Assembly: GCA_036785325.1 (NCBI GenBank)
Contig: JAXIVH010000033.1
Span: 901,610-965,609, forward strand
Direction of reading: 5' to 3'
DNA: 64,000 nt
From: Urophycis tenuis
Taxonomy: Eukaryota; Chordata; Actinopteri; Gadiformes; Phycidae
Of the stretch, positions 35,301-46,091 are shown one piece after another. How positions within the stretch are numbered: position 1 is the stretch's first letter; every line of letters starts with the position of its first letter. Made by a program: the position numbers and the translations under genes. The notes below the pieces were generated by a model. It was not told where the DNA came from and did no database searches. It saw only the letters and a program-made list of their open reading frames with translations.

Positions 35301-38300
35301 ACCTTTCGTCCTCTTCCACGAACCTCACAGATCACGTAGGTCATCCTAACCCTACCTAACCCAAACTAACCCAAACTAACCCAAACTACCCCCCCCCCCC
35401 CACCAGAATACACTGAGGATCTCCACCAAGTCACCCTAAATGCAGCAGAATGCAGGAAATCACATCTACGATATTCAAAATCCCCAATACCCCAATCTCA
35501 ATATAGAGTCTGTTGTGGAAACAAAACACTGAGGCCTTGTTTTAATGAATGTAGGTTATTATTAGTAATACTATGGTAGTTATTATTTGGTTAGTTATTA
35601 TAATAAGAACATAGGCTATATTAAGATGAATAAATTATATTCTTTGTTGACTTTAGTTTTATCTGTCCAATTAGATAATAGTCATAATAATTATTGTGCT
35701 AATAATAACATATCTATTTATATATATATATATATTCTGTACACTGTTTGTTTAAAAATACTTGCACTATAATTAGTTTAGATTATATTTATTTTACATT
35801 TTTAGTTTATTTAGTTTTAGTCTATATTTATATCTTAATGTATATATATATTATTTTTACATACTTTTATTTTTATTTTTATTTTTATTTTTATTCTATT
35901 CTGTAATGCTGCTGCTACATTGGAATTTCCCAGCATGGGATTAATAAAGTATTTCTATTCTATTCTATTCTATATATAGTCCCTTAGTTAGTGAGCTTCA
36001 CTCAGTTCTAGCTATATAACCTTAGTATAGTTGTGCTATAGTATAACCTTACCGATAGTGTAACTACAACTAATAGTATAACTACAGTTATACTATTTAA
36101 TAACTACGATAATATAACTGTAGTTAAACTGTAGTTTTGCTCTAGTTATACTAAAGTTAGAGTTAGTATAAGTATAGTGGTGGTCTTCATCTCCACCTGA
36201 TGATATACTTGATATATACATGATATACACATGATATACACATGATATACACATGATATACACATGATATACACATGATATACACATGGTATATACATGG
36301 TATATACATGGTATACACATGATATATACATGATATACACATGATATACACATGATATACACATGTCCTCCTGTGAGGGTCAGGGCTATCCTCTGCTGCT
36401 AGTGTAGTAAACGGTGTCTCTGGATGGATTGTGTTTTAACAGATGGAGACATTGTGAAGGAAGGCCTTCATTAGCTTGATAAACGTGGAAACACATGGCA
36501 CATCTCTGAATAGACAGGCAGAAAGACGTCTTGTAATTACTGTGTGCCTGGATGAGGGGCAGGCTGAGGGCCTCGTTCACACTGTTCCTTTGTCCCGCTG
36601 CTTATTCTTGTCATTTACTGAACTCTTCAATCTGATGGCCATCCGGCAAACAGCTGACGCTAAGTGTCTGAAGAGGGGGACTGTGCTCAGTCTCAGGCCC
36701 ATAAATACGGCCTGTCCTCAGGCTAGAGCTCACAAGCTGCCCCGACGCCAGGCTGACCAGGAGCTCTCTGGAACGTTCCCCAGCACACAGGAATGGTAAC
36801 GTCTCTGTGGATCGCTGCAGTTGTCTTTGCATCTGATGTAGTTTATATACATGTGGATGTACATTGCACTGTATATTGCACTATTGTACACCACCCTGGT
36901 ACTTATTATTTCAGTACCTCTATAATTACTACCGCTAGTTGCATCTGTTTATTGTTTACTGTTGACTCGTACTACTTGCACTATCTGTTTATTGTTTACT
37001 GTTGACTCGTACTACTTGCATCTGTTTATTGTTTACTGTTGACTCGTACTACTTGCACTATCTGTTTATTGTTTATTGTTGACTCGTACTACTTGCACTA
37101 TCTGTTTATTGTTTACTGTTGACTCGTACTACTTGCATCTGTTTATTGTTTACTGTTGACTCTTACTACTTGCATCTGTTTATTGTTTATTGTTTACTGT
37201 TGACTACTTGCGCTTGCATCTGTTCACTGATCACTTTACAGGGCCACTGTTTACTTCCTACTGTCACTTTATTTACTGCTGCCACTTTACAACTGTCCGC
37301 TCATATTGCACTGCTCATGTACATACTGCTAATCTAATGTAATGCTGCTACATGGAGGAGCCTGGTTGGGGTTCCTGACTGGTGTTTCTACTCTGTACCC
37401 CCAGAACCCCGCATCCTGGAGAGACATGGATGAAGCCCACTCCACCCCCTCCATGGGGACCCCAGCCCCCTCCAGTGGGGGGCACGTTTCCCAGAGTGGA
37501 GACCACATCAGCGACCTGGGTAGGAACCTGACCTAACCTTTAACCCCTAACCCTAACCTTTAACTCCTAACCCTAACTATAACCTTAACCCCTAACCCTG
37601 GGTAGGAACCTGACCTAACCCTAACCCCCAACCCTAAACTTTAACCCCTAACCCCAACCCCTAACCCCTAACCCTTAACCCTAATTATAACCTTAACCCC
37701 TGACCCTGGGTAGGAACCTGACCTAACTTTAACCCCCAACCCTAACCCCTAACCCTTAACCCTAACCCTTAACCCTAACTATAACCTTAACCCCTAACCC
37801 TTGGTAGGAACCTGACCTAACCTTAACCCCTAACCCTAAACCTGACCCCTAACCCTTAACCCTTGGTAGGAACCTGACCTAACCTTAACTCCTAACCTTA
37901 GCCCCTAACCCTTAACCCTAACCCTAGCTGTAACCCCTAACCCTGGGTAAGAACTTAACCTAGCCCTAACCCCAAACCTAAACAGTGAGCCCAAACCTTA
38001 AGGGGAGGGGTGACCATGGCAGGGAGGAGATATCATTTAAATAATATAAATAATAGAAAGTCAAAGTCAACTTGATTATCCATCCTACCATGCGGCTAGT
38101 GCAAGTAATTACACAGAGGATCGAAATTGCGTTTCCCCATACGCCAAATGTGCAGTCGTGATTGTAACATACAACATACAACATATAACATATAACATAA
38201 CATATAACATAGTAGTACATAGTAGTACATACAACGTAATAGTAATGTATTATATAACATAATGTACACCCAGACAGACAGTGGGCAGACAGACAGAGAA

Positions 38301-38386
38301 AGAAAATTCACAGTATGATTGAATGATGACATGTTACTGAGGTACAATAGTAAAAGGTGCAATATGGCAAGTGCAAATATATGTAT

Positions 38387-38430
<44 letters not shown>

Positions 38431-38459
38431 AATATTACTATATATATATACAATAATAT

Positions 38460-38498
<39 letters not shown>

Positions 38499-39127
38499 AA
38501 TATTACTATATATATAATAACAATATAATATACCATAATGAGAGAGAGAAAGAGAGAGAGAGAGGTGATGCACACACGTCTGATATTCCGTTAGGCATAA
38601 GTCCATGAGTCTTTTTTTTTCTTTCTTATGGTGGATATTAATTATGTTTGATGAATTACCATTTTGGTTATTTGTGAATGTATTTATGTTGACCTGAAAA
38701 CGGTCAGATCTATGTTCTATTTCAGGATGTAGGTTCTATATCTCTGTCTCTATTGTCTCCCTGTGTTCTGGGCCTGTGTTCTGGGCCTGTGTTCTGGGCC
38801 TGTGTTCTGGGCCTATGTTCTGGACCTGTGTTCTGGATCTGTGTTCTGGACCTGTGTTCTGGATCTGTCTCCCCCCCCCTCGTTAGCTGCAGTTGATTGA
38901 TGCGTCTCCAAAAGGACACTCAGGCAAACCAGCCAGCGCCGCTTGGGTCCCTGATGCATAATGAGGCCCTCAGGGCGAGGCTGGGGGGGGGGGGGGGCTG
39001 AGGGGGCTGAGGGGGCTGGGGGGGGCTGGGGGAGGGGGGGTGCTGAGGGGGCTGAGGGGGGCTGACCTCCCAGCCTCTCACCCCCGCAGGGTTCCTGGTC
39101 CCATGCCCCATGAAAATATTGTTCATG

Positions 39128-39187
<60 letters not shown>

Positions 39188-42100
39188 GCAGTGCGTCTGT
39201 TGGTCAGGACCATGGCGTGTTCTCCTCTGGAGGTTCATTAGTGGAGGTGAAGGCCCCACAGCGCCAGGCTGACCGCTCCTCAGACGCGCGCGGCTCACAT
39301 CGGATTAATAGCAGAGTGACCGGACCCCCCGGGGGGCAGTCTGGGGTCTTCACGCCGTCGGGGAACACGCCGACCCCTCTGTTGCATCACTTCCTCTCCT
39401 ATGGATCCCTCTTACATCACTTCCTCTCCTATGGATCCCTCTTACATCACTTCCTGTCCTATGGATCCCTCTTACATCACTTCCTGTCCCGGGCTCTCAG
39501 GGGACGGGCTGGACCCGGCGCTGGGGTCCCCGGGCACAGGGGACGAGGAGGACCAGGACCGGAAGAGACAGAAGAAGAGGGGCATCTTCCCCAAGGTGGC
39601 CACCAACATCATGAGAGCCTGGCTGTTCCAGCACCTCACGGTAGGCCTCCAGACCAGGACCCCGAGAGCCCTGGACCACCAGACCAGACCAAGACCCCGA
39701 GAGCCCTAGACCACCAGACTAGACCGAGACCCCTAGAGCCCTAGACCACCAGACAAGACCAAGACCCTGTGAGCCGTAGACCACCAGACGAGACCAGGAC
39801 CCCTAGAGCCCTAGACCACCAGATCACCAGACATCCATACCTATACCCCAAGACCAAGACCCCTAAACCACAAGACCTCCAGACAACCAGATGTCCATAC
39901 CTATACCACTAGACCTCTAGGGCCCCAGATCCCCAGACCTAGAATCCTAGATTCCCTAGACATCCAGACCACCAGACATCCAAACATACCTCTAGAGCCC
40001 TAAGCCCAGACGTCCAGACCCTTAGACCTACAGGCCTCCAGACCTAGACCCCAGATCCCTGTAACCCTTGACCCAAACCACCACCTCTAGACCTCTAGAC
40101 CCCTAGACCCCAGAGCCCCAGACCACTAGACACCTAGACTTCCAGAGCCCTGGACCATCGTTCCTCCATAACTATAGTCCTTAAACCCTAGACCCACATA
40201 CCTCCAGATGGAGACCCCCAGACCTACACCCTTAAGACCCCTAGACCAGTATAGTTAGTAGGGTTGGGAAGGTTAGAATAATGATAGTTAGTAGGTTTAT
40301 GATGGGTTAGTATGGTTGTGCTAGTTATTAGGGTAATGATAGTTAGTAGGGTGATGTTAGTTAGTATTGATAGTAGAGTTGTGATGGTTAGTAGGGTTAC
40401 CCATACTAGCTCAATGCTCTGGAAGGGTGAGGGTTAGCCTGGCTCCTCAGACATCTGTAGCATGTGACATCTTTGTTGCTCAAAGGAAACCGGTCAGAGT
40501 GCTAAACCATTCTTTAGAGGAAGGAGTGGGAGAAGGTTTAGTGAGAAGGAGAACATAGTCTTTCATCTGGGGACCAAAAGATACCACCTCCATCTGCTCA
40601 TCCAGCAGCTCTGATCCCCACAACCTGAGTAACGTTCGCCCACCCTTAACATGCCCTGATACCCCTTCTGATACCCTCTCATACAATAACACGCCCTGAT
40701 ACCCCTTCTGATACCCTCTCATACAATAACATGCCCTGATACCCCTTCTGATATCCTCTCATACAATAACATGCCCTGATACCCCTTCTGATACCCTCTC
40801 ATACAATAACATGCCCTGATACCCCTTCTGATACCCTCTCATACAATAACATGCCCTGATACCCAATAACATGTCCTGTCATGTTATAGGTCCTTAGGGT
40901 TACAGTTAACCCTAAGGTTTAGAGTTAGGGATCCCAAGCTTAGGTTCTCTAGGGTTTAGGTTAGCTTCTCTAGGGTTTAGGTTAGGTTCTCTAGGGTTTG
41001 GGTTAGGTTCTCTAGGGTTTGGGTTAGGTTCTCTAGGGTTAAGGTTAGGTTCTCTAGGGTTTAGGTTAGGTTCTCTAGGGTTTAGGTTAGGTTCTCTAGG
41101 GTTTGGGTTAGGTTCTCTAGGGTTTGGGTTAGGTTCTCTAGGGTTTAGGTTAGGTTCTCTAGGGTTTAGGTTAGGTTCTCTAGGGTTTAGGTTAGGTTCT
41201 CTAGGGTTTAGGTTAGGTTCTCTAGGGTTTAGGTTAGGTTCTCTAGGGTTTAGGTTAGGTTCTCTAGGGTTTAGGTTAGTTCTCTAGGGTTTAGGTTAGT
41301 AGTGTCCAGGCTCATAGTATTAGGAGTGTGAGGAAGTGATTGTGAATATTTGATGTGTATCGTGTGTGTTGTGTGTGTATTGTTATTGTTATTGTGTGTG
41401 TGTATTCTGTGTGTATTGTGTGTATTGAATGTGTACTGTGTGTATTGTGAGTGTATTGAATGTGTATTGAATGTGTATGCAGTGTGAATTGAACGTGTAT
41501 TCAGTATGTATTGAATGTGTATTCAATGTGTATTGTATGTGTATTCAGTGTGTATTTGATGTGTATTCAGTGTGTATTGGATGTGTATTCAGTGTGTATT
41601 GAATGTGTATTCAGTGTGTATTGGATGTGTATTCAGTGTGAATTGAACGTGTATTCAGTATGTATTGTATGTGTATTCAGTGTGTATTGGATGTGTATTC
41701 AGTGTGTATTTGATGTGTATTCTGTGTGTATTGGATGTGTATTCAGTGTGTATTGAATGTGTGTTGTCCCTGCAGCATCCATACCCCTCAGAGGAGCAGA
41801 AGAAGCAGTTGGCACAAGACACAGGCCTCACCATCCTGCAGGTCAACAACTGGTCAGTACTGACTCTCTACACACATGTACACTGATGGTTATATAGGTT
41901 TATATATGGTGCTTATGTGCTTTATATATGTTTATATGTGGTGCATATGTGCTTTATATATGTTTATATATGGTGCATATGTGCTTTATATATGTTTATA
42001 TATGGTGCTTATGTGCTTTATATAGGTTTATATATGGTGCATATGTGCTTTATATATGTTTATATATGGTGCTTATGTGCTTTATATATGTTTATATATG

Positions 42101-43709
42101 GTGCTTATGTGCTTTATATAGGTTTATATATGGTGCTTATGTGCTTTATATATGTTTATATATGGTGCATATGTGCTTTATATATGTTTATATATGGTGC
42201 TTATGTGCTTTATATATGTTTATATATGGTGCATATGTGCTTTATATATGTTTATATATGGTGCATATGTGCTTTATATATGTTTATATATGGTGCATAT
42301 GTGCTTTATATAGGTTTATATATGGTGCATATGTGCTTTATATAGGTTTATATATGGTGCATATGTGCTTTATATAGGTTTATATATGGTGCATATGTGC
42401 TTTATATAGGTTTATATATGGTGCATATGTGCTTTATATAGGTTTATATATGGTGCATATGTGCTTTATATATGTTTATATATGGTGCATATGTGCTTTA
42501 TATATGTTTATATATGGTGCATATGTGCTTTATATAGGTTTATATATGGTGCATATGTGCTTTATATAGGTTTATATATGGTGCATATGTGCTTTATATA
42601 GGTTTATATATGGTGCATATGTGCTTTATATAGGTTTATATATGGTGCATATGTGCTTTATATAGGTTTATATATGGTGCATATGTGCTTTATATAGGTT
42701 TATATATGGTGCATATGTGCTTTATATATGTTTATATATGGTGCATATGTGCTTTATATAGGTTTATATATGGTGCTTATGTGCTTTATATAGGTTTATA
42801 TATGGTGCATATGTGCTTTATATATGTTTATATATGGTGCATATGTGCTTTATATAGGTTTATATATGGTGCATATGTGCTTTATATAGGTTTATATATG
42901 GGGCTCAGGAAGGTTCTGGGGGTTCTCCCTCAGAAGGAACGCTAAAGAGAATGAATGATACTCAAATATATGTATACAGTATATATAAATATATATATAT
43001 ATATAAATATGGACTAAACCATCACACCGTCCTTGTCCCCTCTAGTCCAGACAGATAACCCATAACACCACCTGGTAAAACTATAAACCAATGAGCAGTT
43101 AGCCTTGTCTACGTCTGGGGCTACAATGATCAATATCATCATCAATATCATCATCATAATTACTATGTCGTAAGAATTAGGCATATTATTGACTACTTGA
43201 TTATCAGCCTGATGTTCTGTTTTCTATGTTTTGTGTTCTACGTGATGTGTTCTAAAAGATGTGTTCTAAGTGATGTATGTTGTTTCCTGCAGGTTCATAA
43301 ATGCCAGGAGGAGAATTGTTCAGCCCATGATAGACCAGTCCAACCGAGCAGGTAACATTCATTAGGTATAATCAGACTTATGATGTCTGAATGAATGGTT
43401 CAGTCTGCATGGCCGTCGTGATGTCTAAGTCCTGGTTCATGGTGGGTAACCATGGGAACGGGTCTCCTCCCCAGTGAGCCAGGGGACTGGCTACAGTCCA
43501 GAGGGACCTCCAATGGGAGGCTTTGTCCTGGATGGCCAACAACACATGGGCCTTCGACCTGGAGGTGAGAATGCTTCCTCCTTCATGATGTCACTTCCTG
43601 TCAATACTCCATCATCACCACAGAAAGACACCACTACTGTACACCGGACAGTACTACTACTACTACTACTGTACATCACAGACAGACTGTATATGAATAT
43701 ATCTTACTG

Positions 43710-43753
<44 letters not shown>

Positions 43754-43834
43754 GAATGTGTATTAATTTCTGCAGGGCCCATGGGGCCAGTGGGGATGAA
43801 CATGGCCATGGACGGCCAGTGGCACTACATGTAG
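32345..43834 (+). CDS. meis2: meis2-type TALE homeobox transcription factor, complete
   Basis: Meis proteins are three-amino-acid-loop (TALE) homeodomain factors that bind TGACAG-type sites with Pbx and Hox partners in the nucleus. Twelve coding exons join in frame: 32345-32356, 32444-32646, 34426-34582, 34792-34842, 34979-35029, 35147-35335, 37405-37519, 39501-39640, 41776-41852, 43293-43351, 43475-43564, 43776-43834, giving 400 aa. The Pbx-interacting N-domain spans about 70-190 (FPLLALVFEKCELATCTPR, FNEDIAAFAKQ, MIQAIQVLRFHLLELEK, CHRYIGCLKGKMPIDLV). The homeodomain spans about 279-343 with HPYPSEEQKKQL and WFINARRRIVQ. The end MAMDGQWHYM marks the short Meis1/2 isoform. STNLTDH, NPASWRD and VLDGQQHMG favour Meis2 over Meis1. 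The linker after IDLV is unusual (see exon 6). Which teleost meis2 copy this is cannot be told. Confidence 0.93.
32444..32646 (+). CDS. meis2: meis2 coding exon 2
   Basis: The acceptor is CTGTCTTAG. It encodes YDELAHYGG through ALKRDKDQIYG and ends in phase 2 at donor GTACGG. Two bases GG are completed by exon 3. Confidence 0.9.
32885..32945 (+). repeat. SINE tail fragment
   Basis: GGATAAAAGCGTCTGCTAAA and flanks are the conserved tail of the fish SINE seen intact at 21376-21516. Confidence 0.65.
33190..33912. repeat. 30-bp tandem (GATCTGATATCTAAATGATA..) interrupted by a MITE
   Basis: About six units lie before 33375 and about six after 33744. The unit is GATCTGATATCTAAATGATA followed by TGTTGAATCT. 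Confidence 0.93.
33375..33744. mobile_element. hAT-like MITE with CCGATAT-rich arms
   Basis: The left end TAGGGATGTCCGATA and the right end TATCGGACATCCCTA are exact reverse complements (15 bp). The arms continue with repeated CCGATAT motifs. Length is 370 bp and there is no coding. The insertion lies inside the 30-bp tandem array, so the target duplication is ambiguous. Confidence 0.75.
34020..34405. repeat. CCCTGACCCTAACCCC array abutting meis2 exon 3
   Basis: Telomere-complement-like tandem that ends within about 20 bp of the exon 3 acceptor. Confidence 0.92.
34426..34582 (+). CDS. meis2: meis2 coding exon 3 (Meis N-domain, first half)
   Basis: The acceptor is TGTCCACAG and the donor is AAGCAG then GTAGGG. 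It encodes HPLFPLLALVFEKCELATC and ends FAKQ. An alanine/glycine-rich insert (ASCPAGGVAAGGG) replaces the short variable loop of other Meis2 proteins. Confidence 0.93.
34597..34745. repeat. CATGTTATAGTT tandem in meis2 intron 3
   Basis: About 11 units of 11-12 bp just after the exon 3 donor. Confidence 0.9.
34792..34842 (+). CDS. meis2: meis2 coding exon 4
   Basis: The acceptor is ATGTTTCAG and the donor is GTG then GTGAGA. It encodes 17 codons, IQAEKTLFSSSPEVDNV. Confidence 0.93.
34979..35029 (+). CDS. meis2: meis2 coding exon 5
   Basis: The acceptor is TTCCTCAG and the donor is AAAAG then GTAAAT. It encodes the invariant MIQAIQVLRFHLLELEK helix. Confidence 0.96.
35147..35335 (+). CDS. meis2: meis2 coding exon 6, with in-frame DQVV-type expansion
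   Basis: The acceptor is GTCTCCAG and the donor is CAC then GTAGGT. It encodes VHELCDNFCHRYIGCLKGK, MPIDLV and then VDQVVDQVVDQLDDQLDNQD before SSSSTNLTDH. The repeated 12-bp GTGGACCAGGTG unit (about 35218-35280) replaces the acidic/serine linker usual in Meis2 and keeps the frame. Confidence 0.93.
35336..37404. other. meis2: meis2 intron 6
   Basis: It begins with CTAACCCAAA repeats and a C run (35387-35402). It then holds AT-rich DNA with TTTTTATTTTTATT (35865-35895), an ATGATATACAC tandem (36210-36363), a non-repetitive 430-bp block (36370-36800) and a TGTTTATTGTTTACTGTTGA tandem (36945-37205). No exon is recognised. Confidence 0.6.
36370..36800. other. Non-repetitive block in meis2 intron 6, candidate conserved element
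   Basis: This is 430 bp of complex sequence standing between tandem arrays, with AT-type homeodomain-like sites (TTTTAACAG, CATTAGC, CTTGTAATTAC). MEIS2 loci are known for intronic conserved regulatory elements. Assignment here is by context only. Confidence 0.3.
37405..37519 (+). CDS. meis2: meis2 coding exon 7
   Basis: The acceptor is TACCCCCAG and the donor is CCTGG then GTAGGA. It encodes NPASWRDMDEAHSTPSMGTP and the serine-rich SSGGHVSQSGDHISDL. The donor and its flank are repeated downstream in the intron. Confidence 0.92.
37520..37990. repeat. meis2 intron 7 minisatellite containing copies of the exon 7 donor
   Basis: The true donor flank CCTGGGTAGGAACCTGACCT recurs at about 37598, 37707, 37801 (TTGGTAGG variant), 37862 (TTGGTAGG variant) and 37942 (GGGTAAGAAC variant). 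The copies are separated by CTAACCCTTAACC units of variable number. Confidence 0.9.
38030..39130. other. meis2: meis2 intron 7, remainder
   Basis: It holds a fish repeat fragment (38054-38150), ACATATAACAT units (38165-38230), (TA)n tracts with CAATAATATTAC spacers (38383-38530), and GTTCTGGGCCTGT 15-bp tandem (38762-38866). A non-repetitive block (38884-38975) contains TTGATTGATG, and a G-rich GAGGGGGCT tract covers 38978-39065. Confidence 0.6.
39128..39184. repeat. (CA)n microsatellite
   Basis: About 56 bp of CA. Confidence 0.97.
39385..39490. repeat. 30-bp tandem ending at the meis2 exon 8 acceptor
   Basis: Four copies of TATGGATCCCTCTTACATCA followed by CTTCCTSTCC. The last copy provides the pyrimidine tract of the exon 8 acceptor. 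Confidence 0.9.
39501..39640 (+). CDS. meis2: meis2 coding exon 8 (acidic linker, homeodomain helices 1)
   Basis: The acceptor is GGCTCTCAG and the donor is ACG then GTAGGC. It encodes GDGLDPALGSPGTGDEEDQD and KRGIFPKVATNIMRAWLFQH, the start of the homeodomain. Confidence 0.95.
39648..40245. repeat. Degenerate AGACCACCAGACC repeats, meis2 intron 8
   Basis: Starts about 8 bp after the exon 8 donor with four copies of a roughly 44-bp unit (CCTAGAGCCCTAGACCACC) and decays into CTAGACCTCCAGACC units. Confidence 0.85.
40640..40880. repeat. 40-bp tandem (ATACCCCTTCTGATACCCTC), about 6 copies
   Basis: The unit continues TCATACAATAACATGCCCTG. It lies in meis2 intron 8. Confidence 0.93.
40905..41305. 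repeat. 21-bp tandem (GGGTTTAGGTTAGGTTCTCTA), about 17 copies
   Basis: Telomere-like core with TTCTCTA linker, GGGTTTGGG variants. Confidence 0.94.
41340..41768. repeat. GTGTATTCAGTGTGTATTGA tandem ending at the meis2 exon 9 acceptor
   Basis: About 20-bp units with GATGTGTATT and GAACGTGTATT variants, running to within about 8 bp of the exon 9 acceptor. Confidence 0.92.
41776..41852 (+). CDS. meis2: meis2 coding exon 9 (TALE loop)
   Basis: The acceptor is GTCCCTGCAG and the donor is TG then GTCAGT. It encodes HPYPSEEQKKQLAQDTGL and TILQVNNW, including the three-residue loop extension that defines TALE proteins. Confidence 0.96.
41890..42905. repeat. 30-bp minisatellite (TTTATATATGGTGCATATGT..), about 34 copies
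   Basis: Unit TTTATATATGGTGCATATGT followed by GCTTTATATA plus G or T. TGCTTATG variants are mixed in. Because 30 is a multiple of three, the plus frames stay open; they are not genes. Confidence 0.97.
43293..43351 (+). CDS. meis2: meis2 coding exon 10 (recognition helix)
   Basis: The acceptor is TTCCTGCAG and the donor is GCAG then GTAACA. It encodes FINARRRIVQPMIDQSNRA, the DNA-recognition helix end. Confidence 0.96.
43475..43564 (+). CDS. meis2: meis2 coding exon 11
   Basis: The acceptor is CTCCCCAG and the donor is GGAG then GTGAGA. It encodes SQGTGYSPEGPPMGGF and VLDGQQHMGLRPG. Confidence 0.94.
43776..43834 (+). CDS. meis2: meis2 coding exon 12 (short C-terminus, stop)
   Basis: The acceptor is TTTCTGCAG. 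It encodes PMGPVGMNMAMDGQWHYM, with stop TAG at 43832-43834. I found no exon for the long isoform tail further downstream in this window. Confidence 0.94.
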
Positions 43835-44150
<316 letters not shown>

Positions 44151-44740
44151 GTATATAAATCAAGATCTGTGTGGAGTTTTATTTAACACTCTGCTGCCCA
44201 ATGAGCCATAATGACACTTAGCCTGATGAATGGAGCTCTTTATATGTAAATACAGCCTGCTCCTCCACCTCCTCCTGCCCCTCCTCCACCCCTCCTGCTC
44301 CTCCACCACTACCACCACCAATTCCCCTATAAGAGATGTAGAGTTTATTGCTTGAATAATTGTGAATACTGGAAAGTGTTTGTTTATATTTTTATGCATT
44401 CAACATTTACACATTTACCTACCAGTATATTTAAAAACGGGATATTTCAGGTTAAATAATTGATATGAGACATACCTGAAACATCAAATGTTTCTTGGCG
44501 TTAGTTTGGGAGATCATTTAGTTTTTTGGTGCAAAATGTCTACTATGCACATATTGTACCGTTTGTATGATGTAGTCTAATCCATGTCTCTCTGGGTCAG
44601 GCCTCCACAGCTGGCTCAGGGAGCATTTCGTTTGGCAGAAACCCAATTGGAGAGCATGAAGCATCCAGTCATACCTGTAGCCCCTCCCCCTGCCCACCCT
44701 GCCCTGCCCACCATGGGACACCTGACCCTCACCCGGCATG
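44151..44740. other. Non-repetitive block downstream of meis2, candidate conserved element / 3' UTR
   Basis: Complex AT-rich sequence with homeodomain-like motifs (TATTTAACAC, CATAATGAC, GTAAATAC) at 44155-44265 and 44400-44560. No coding resemblance is seen. It may be 3' UTR or a regulatory element of meis2. Confidence 0.35.
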
Positions 44741-44744
44741 GGGG

Positions 44745-45205
44745 AGAACATCTAGAGGAGCCAAGACCCTCACCCTGTCTAGTGAAGAACATCTAGAGGA
44801 GCCAAGACCCTCACCCTGTCTGGTGAAGAACATCTAGAGGAGCCAAGACCCTCACCCTGTCTAGTGAAGAACATCTAGAGGAGCCAAGACCCTCACCCTG
44901 TCTAGTGATGAACATCTAGAGGAGCCAAGACCCTCACCCTGTCTAGTGACGAACATCTAGAGGAGCCAAGACCCTCACCCTGTCTGGTGAAGAACATCTA
45001 GAGGAGCCAAGACCCTCACCCTGTCTAGTGACGAACATCTAGAGGAGCCAAGACCCTCACCCTGTCTGGTGAAGAACATCTAGAGGAGCCAAGACCCTCA
45101 CCCTGTCTGGTGACGAACATCTAGAGGAGCAAAGACCCTCGACCTGTCTGATGAAGAACATCTAGAGGAGAAAAGACCCTCACTCTGTCTGGTGAAGAAT
45201 ATCTT
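44745..45205. repeat. 41-bp minisatellite (AACATCTAGAGGAGCCAAGA..), about 11 copies
   Basis: The unit continues CCCTCACCCTGTCTAGTGAA; the last two copies are diverged. Confidence 0.95.
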
Positions 45206-46025
45206 CTAAAGCAAACAGACTTCCAAAATCAGCCACTGAAGATGCATATGACCTCAAATCTTATTTCCTTGTAAAATTATTTATGTATGTATTTCTTAAT
45301 ATGTCGGAATACAGGGATGTGAACATTTTGATGAACACTTTATACAAAACCTAAAGCCTGCAGCCCAAAGTGTGCGTTGGAGTTTTGAGCCAAACACACA
45401 AACATTACCATTGTGTCTGTAGAACATGAGGACTTAGGGGTCCACTTGTTGTGTTTGTGATCCTTATTTGCTTGTGAGTCCACTTGTGGTTCCTAGACAT
45501 TAGAGTTTTTAATCGCAGGTCTTGAATGAAGACATTCCCTCGTCAGTTTTTTGTACTTTGAATGTTTTCCCCGCCCTTCATTCTGCTGAAATCCTTTGTA
45601 CTCCGCACCATCCAGCTCCAACAGGTGAGTCCAGGGTTTCCATATTTTAAAATGTTACTAATAGTTTTATAGCACTGAGAAAAACGAGAAATATCTCTGC
45701 ACTAAAACCAAAATAAAGAGAAAATGAAAAATGTGCGCGTAACCTTGGAGATGTGGGTTCCACCGCGAGTGTTCCAGCCCGTCCAGAACCAGAGGTCCAA
45801 CAAGGTGCTGCAGCAGGGCAGCAGTGGCTCGGTACAGGGCAGAAACAGGTGGCTTCATGGCATTCGAACCTCCAGAGAAGATGGAAGGCGTCCTGAAGAA
45901 GCCCAGATGAAGTCTCAGCATGGCCATGAGGACGTCTCTAGATGAGGAAATATGGATCATATTTCAGATATTACGGAGGGATGTAAAAGACAGGCCAATA
46001 TATATATCATATATAGGCTCAAACA

Positions 46026-46091
<66 letters not shown>

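Noticed and set aside
41917..42945. Hydrophobic frames resembling membrane proteins (YICLYMVHMCFI)
   Set aside because: Read-through of the TA-rich 30-bp array.
44584..44796. Possible long-isoform last exon of meis2
   Set aside because: The translation has no resemblance to the Meis2 long tail and overlaps the start of a 41-bp minisatellite.
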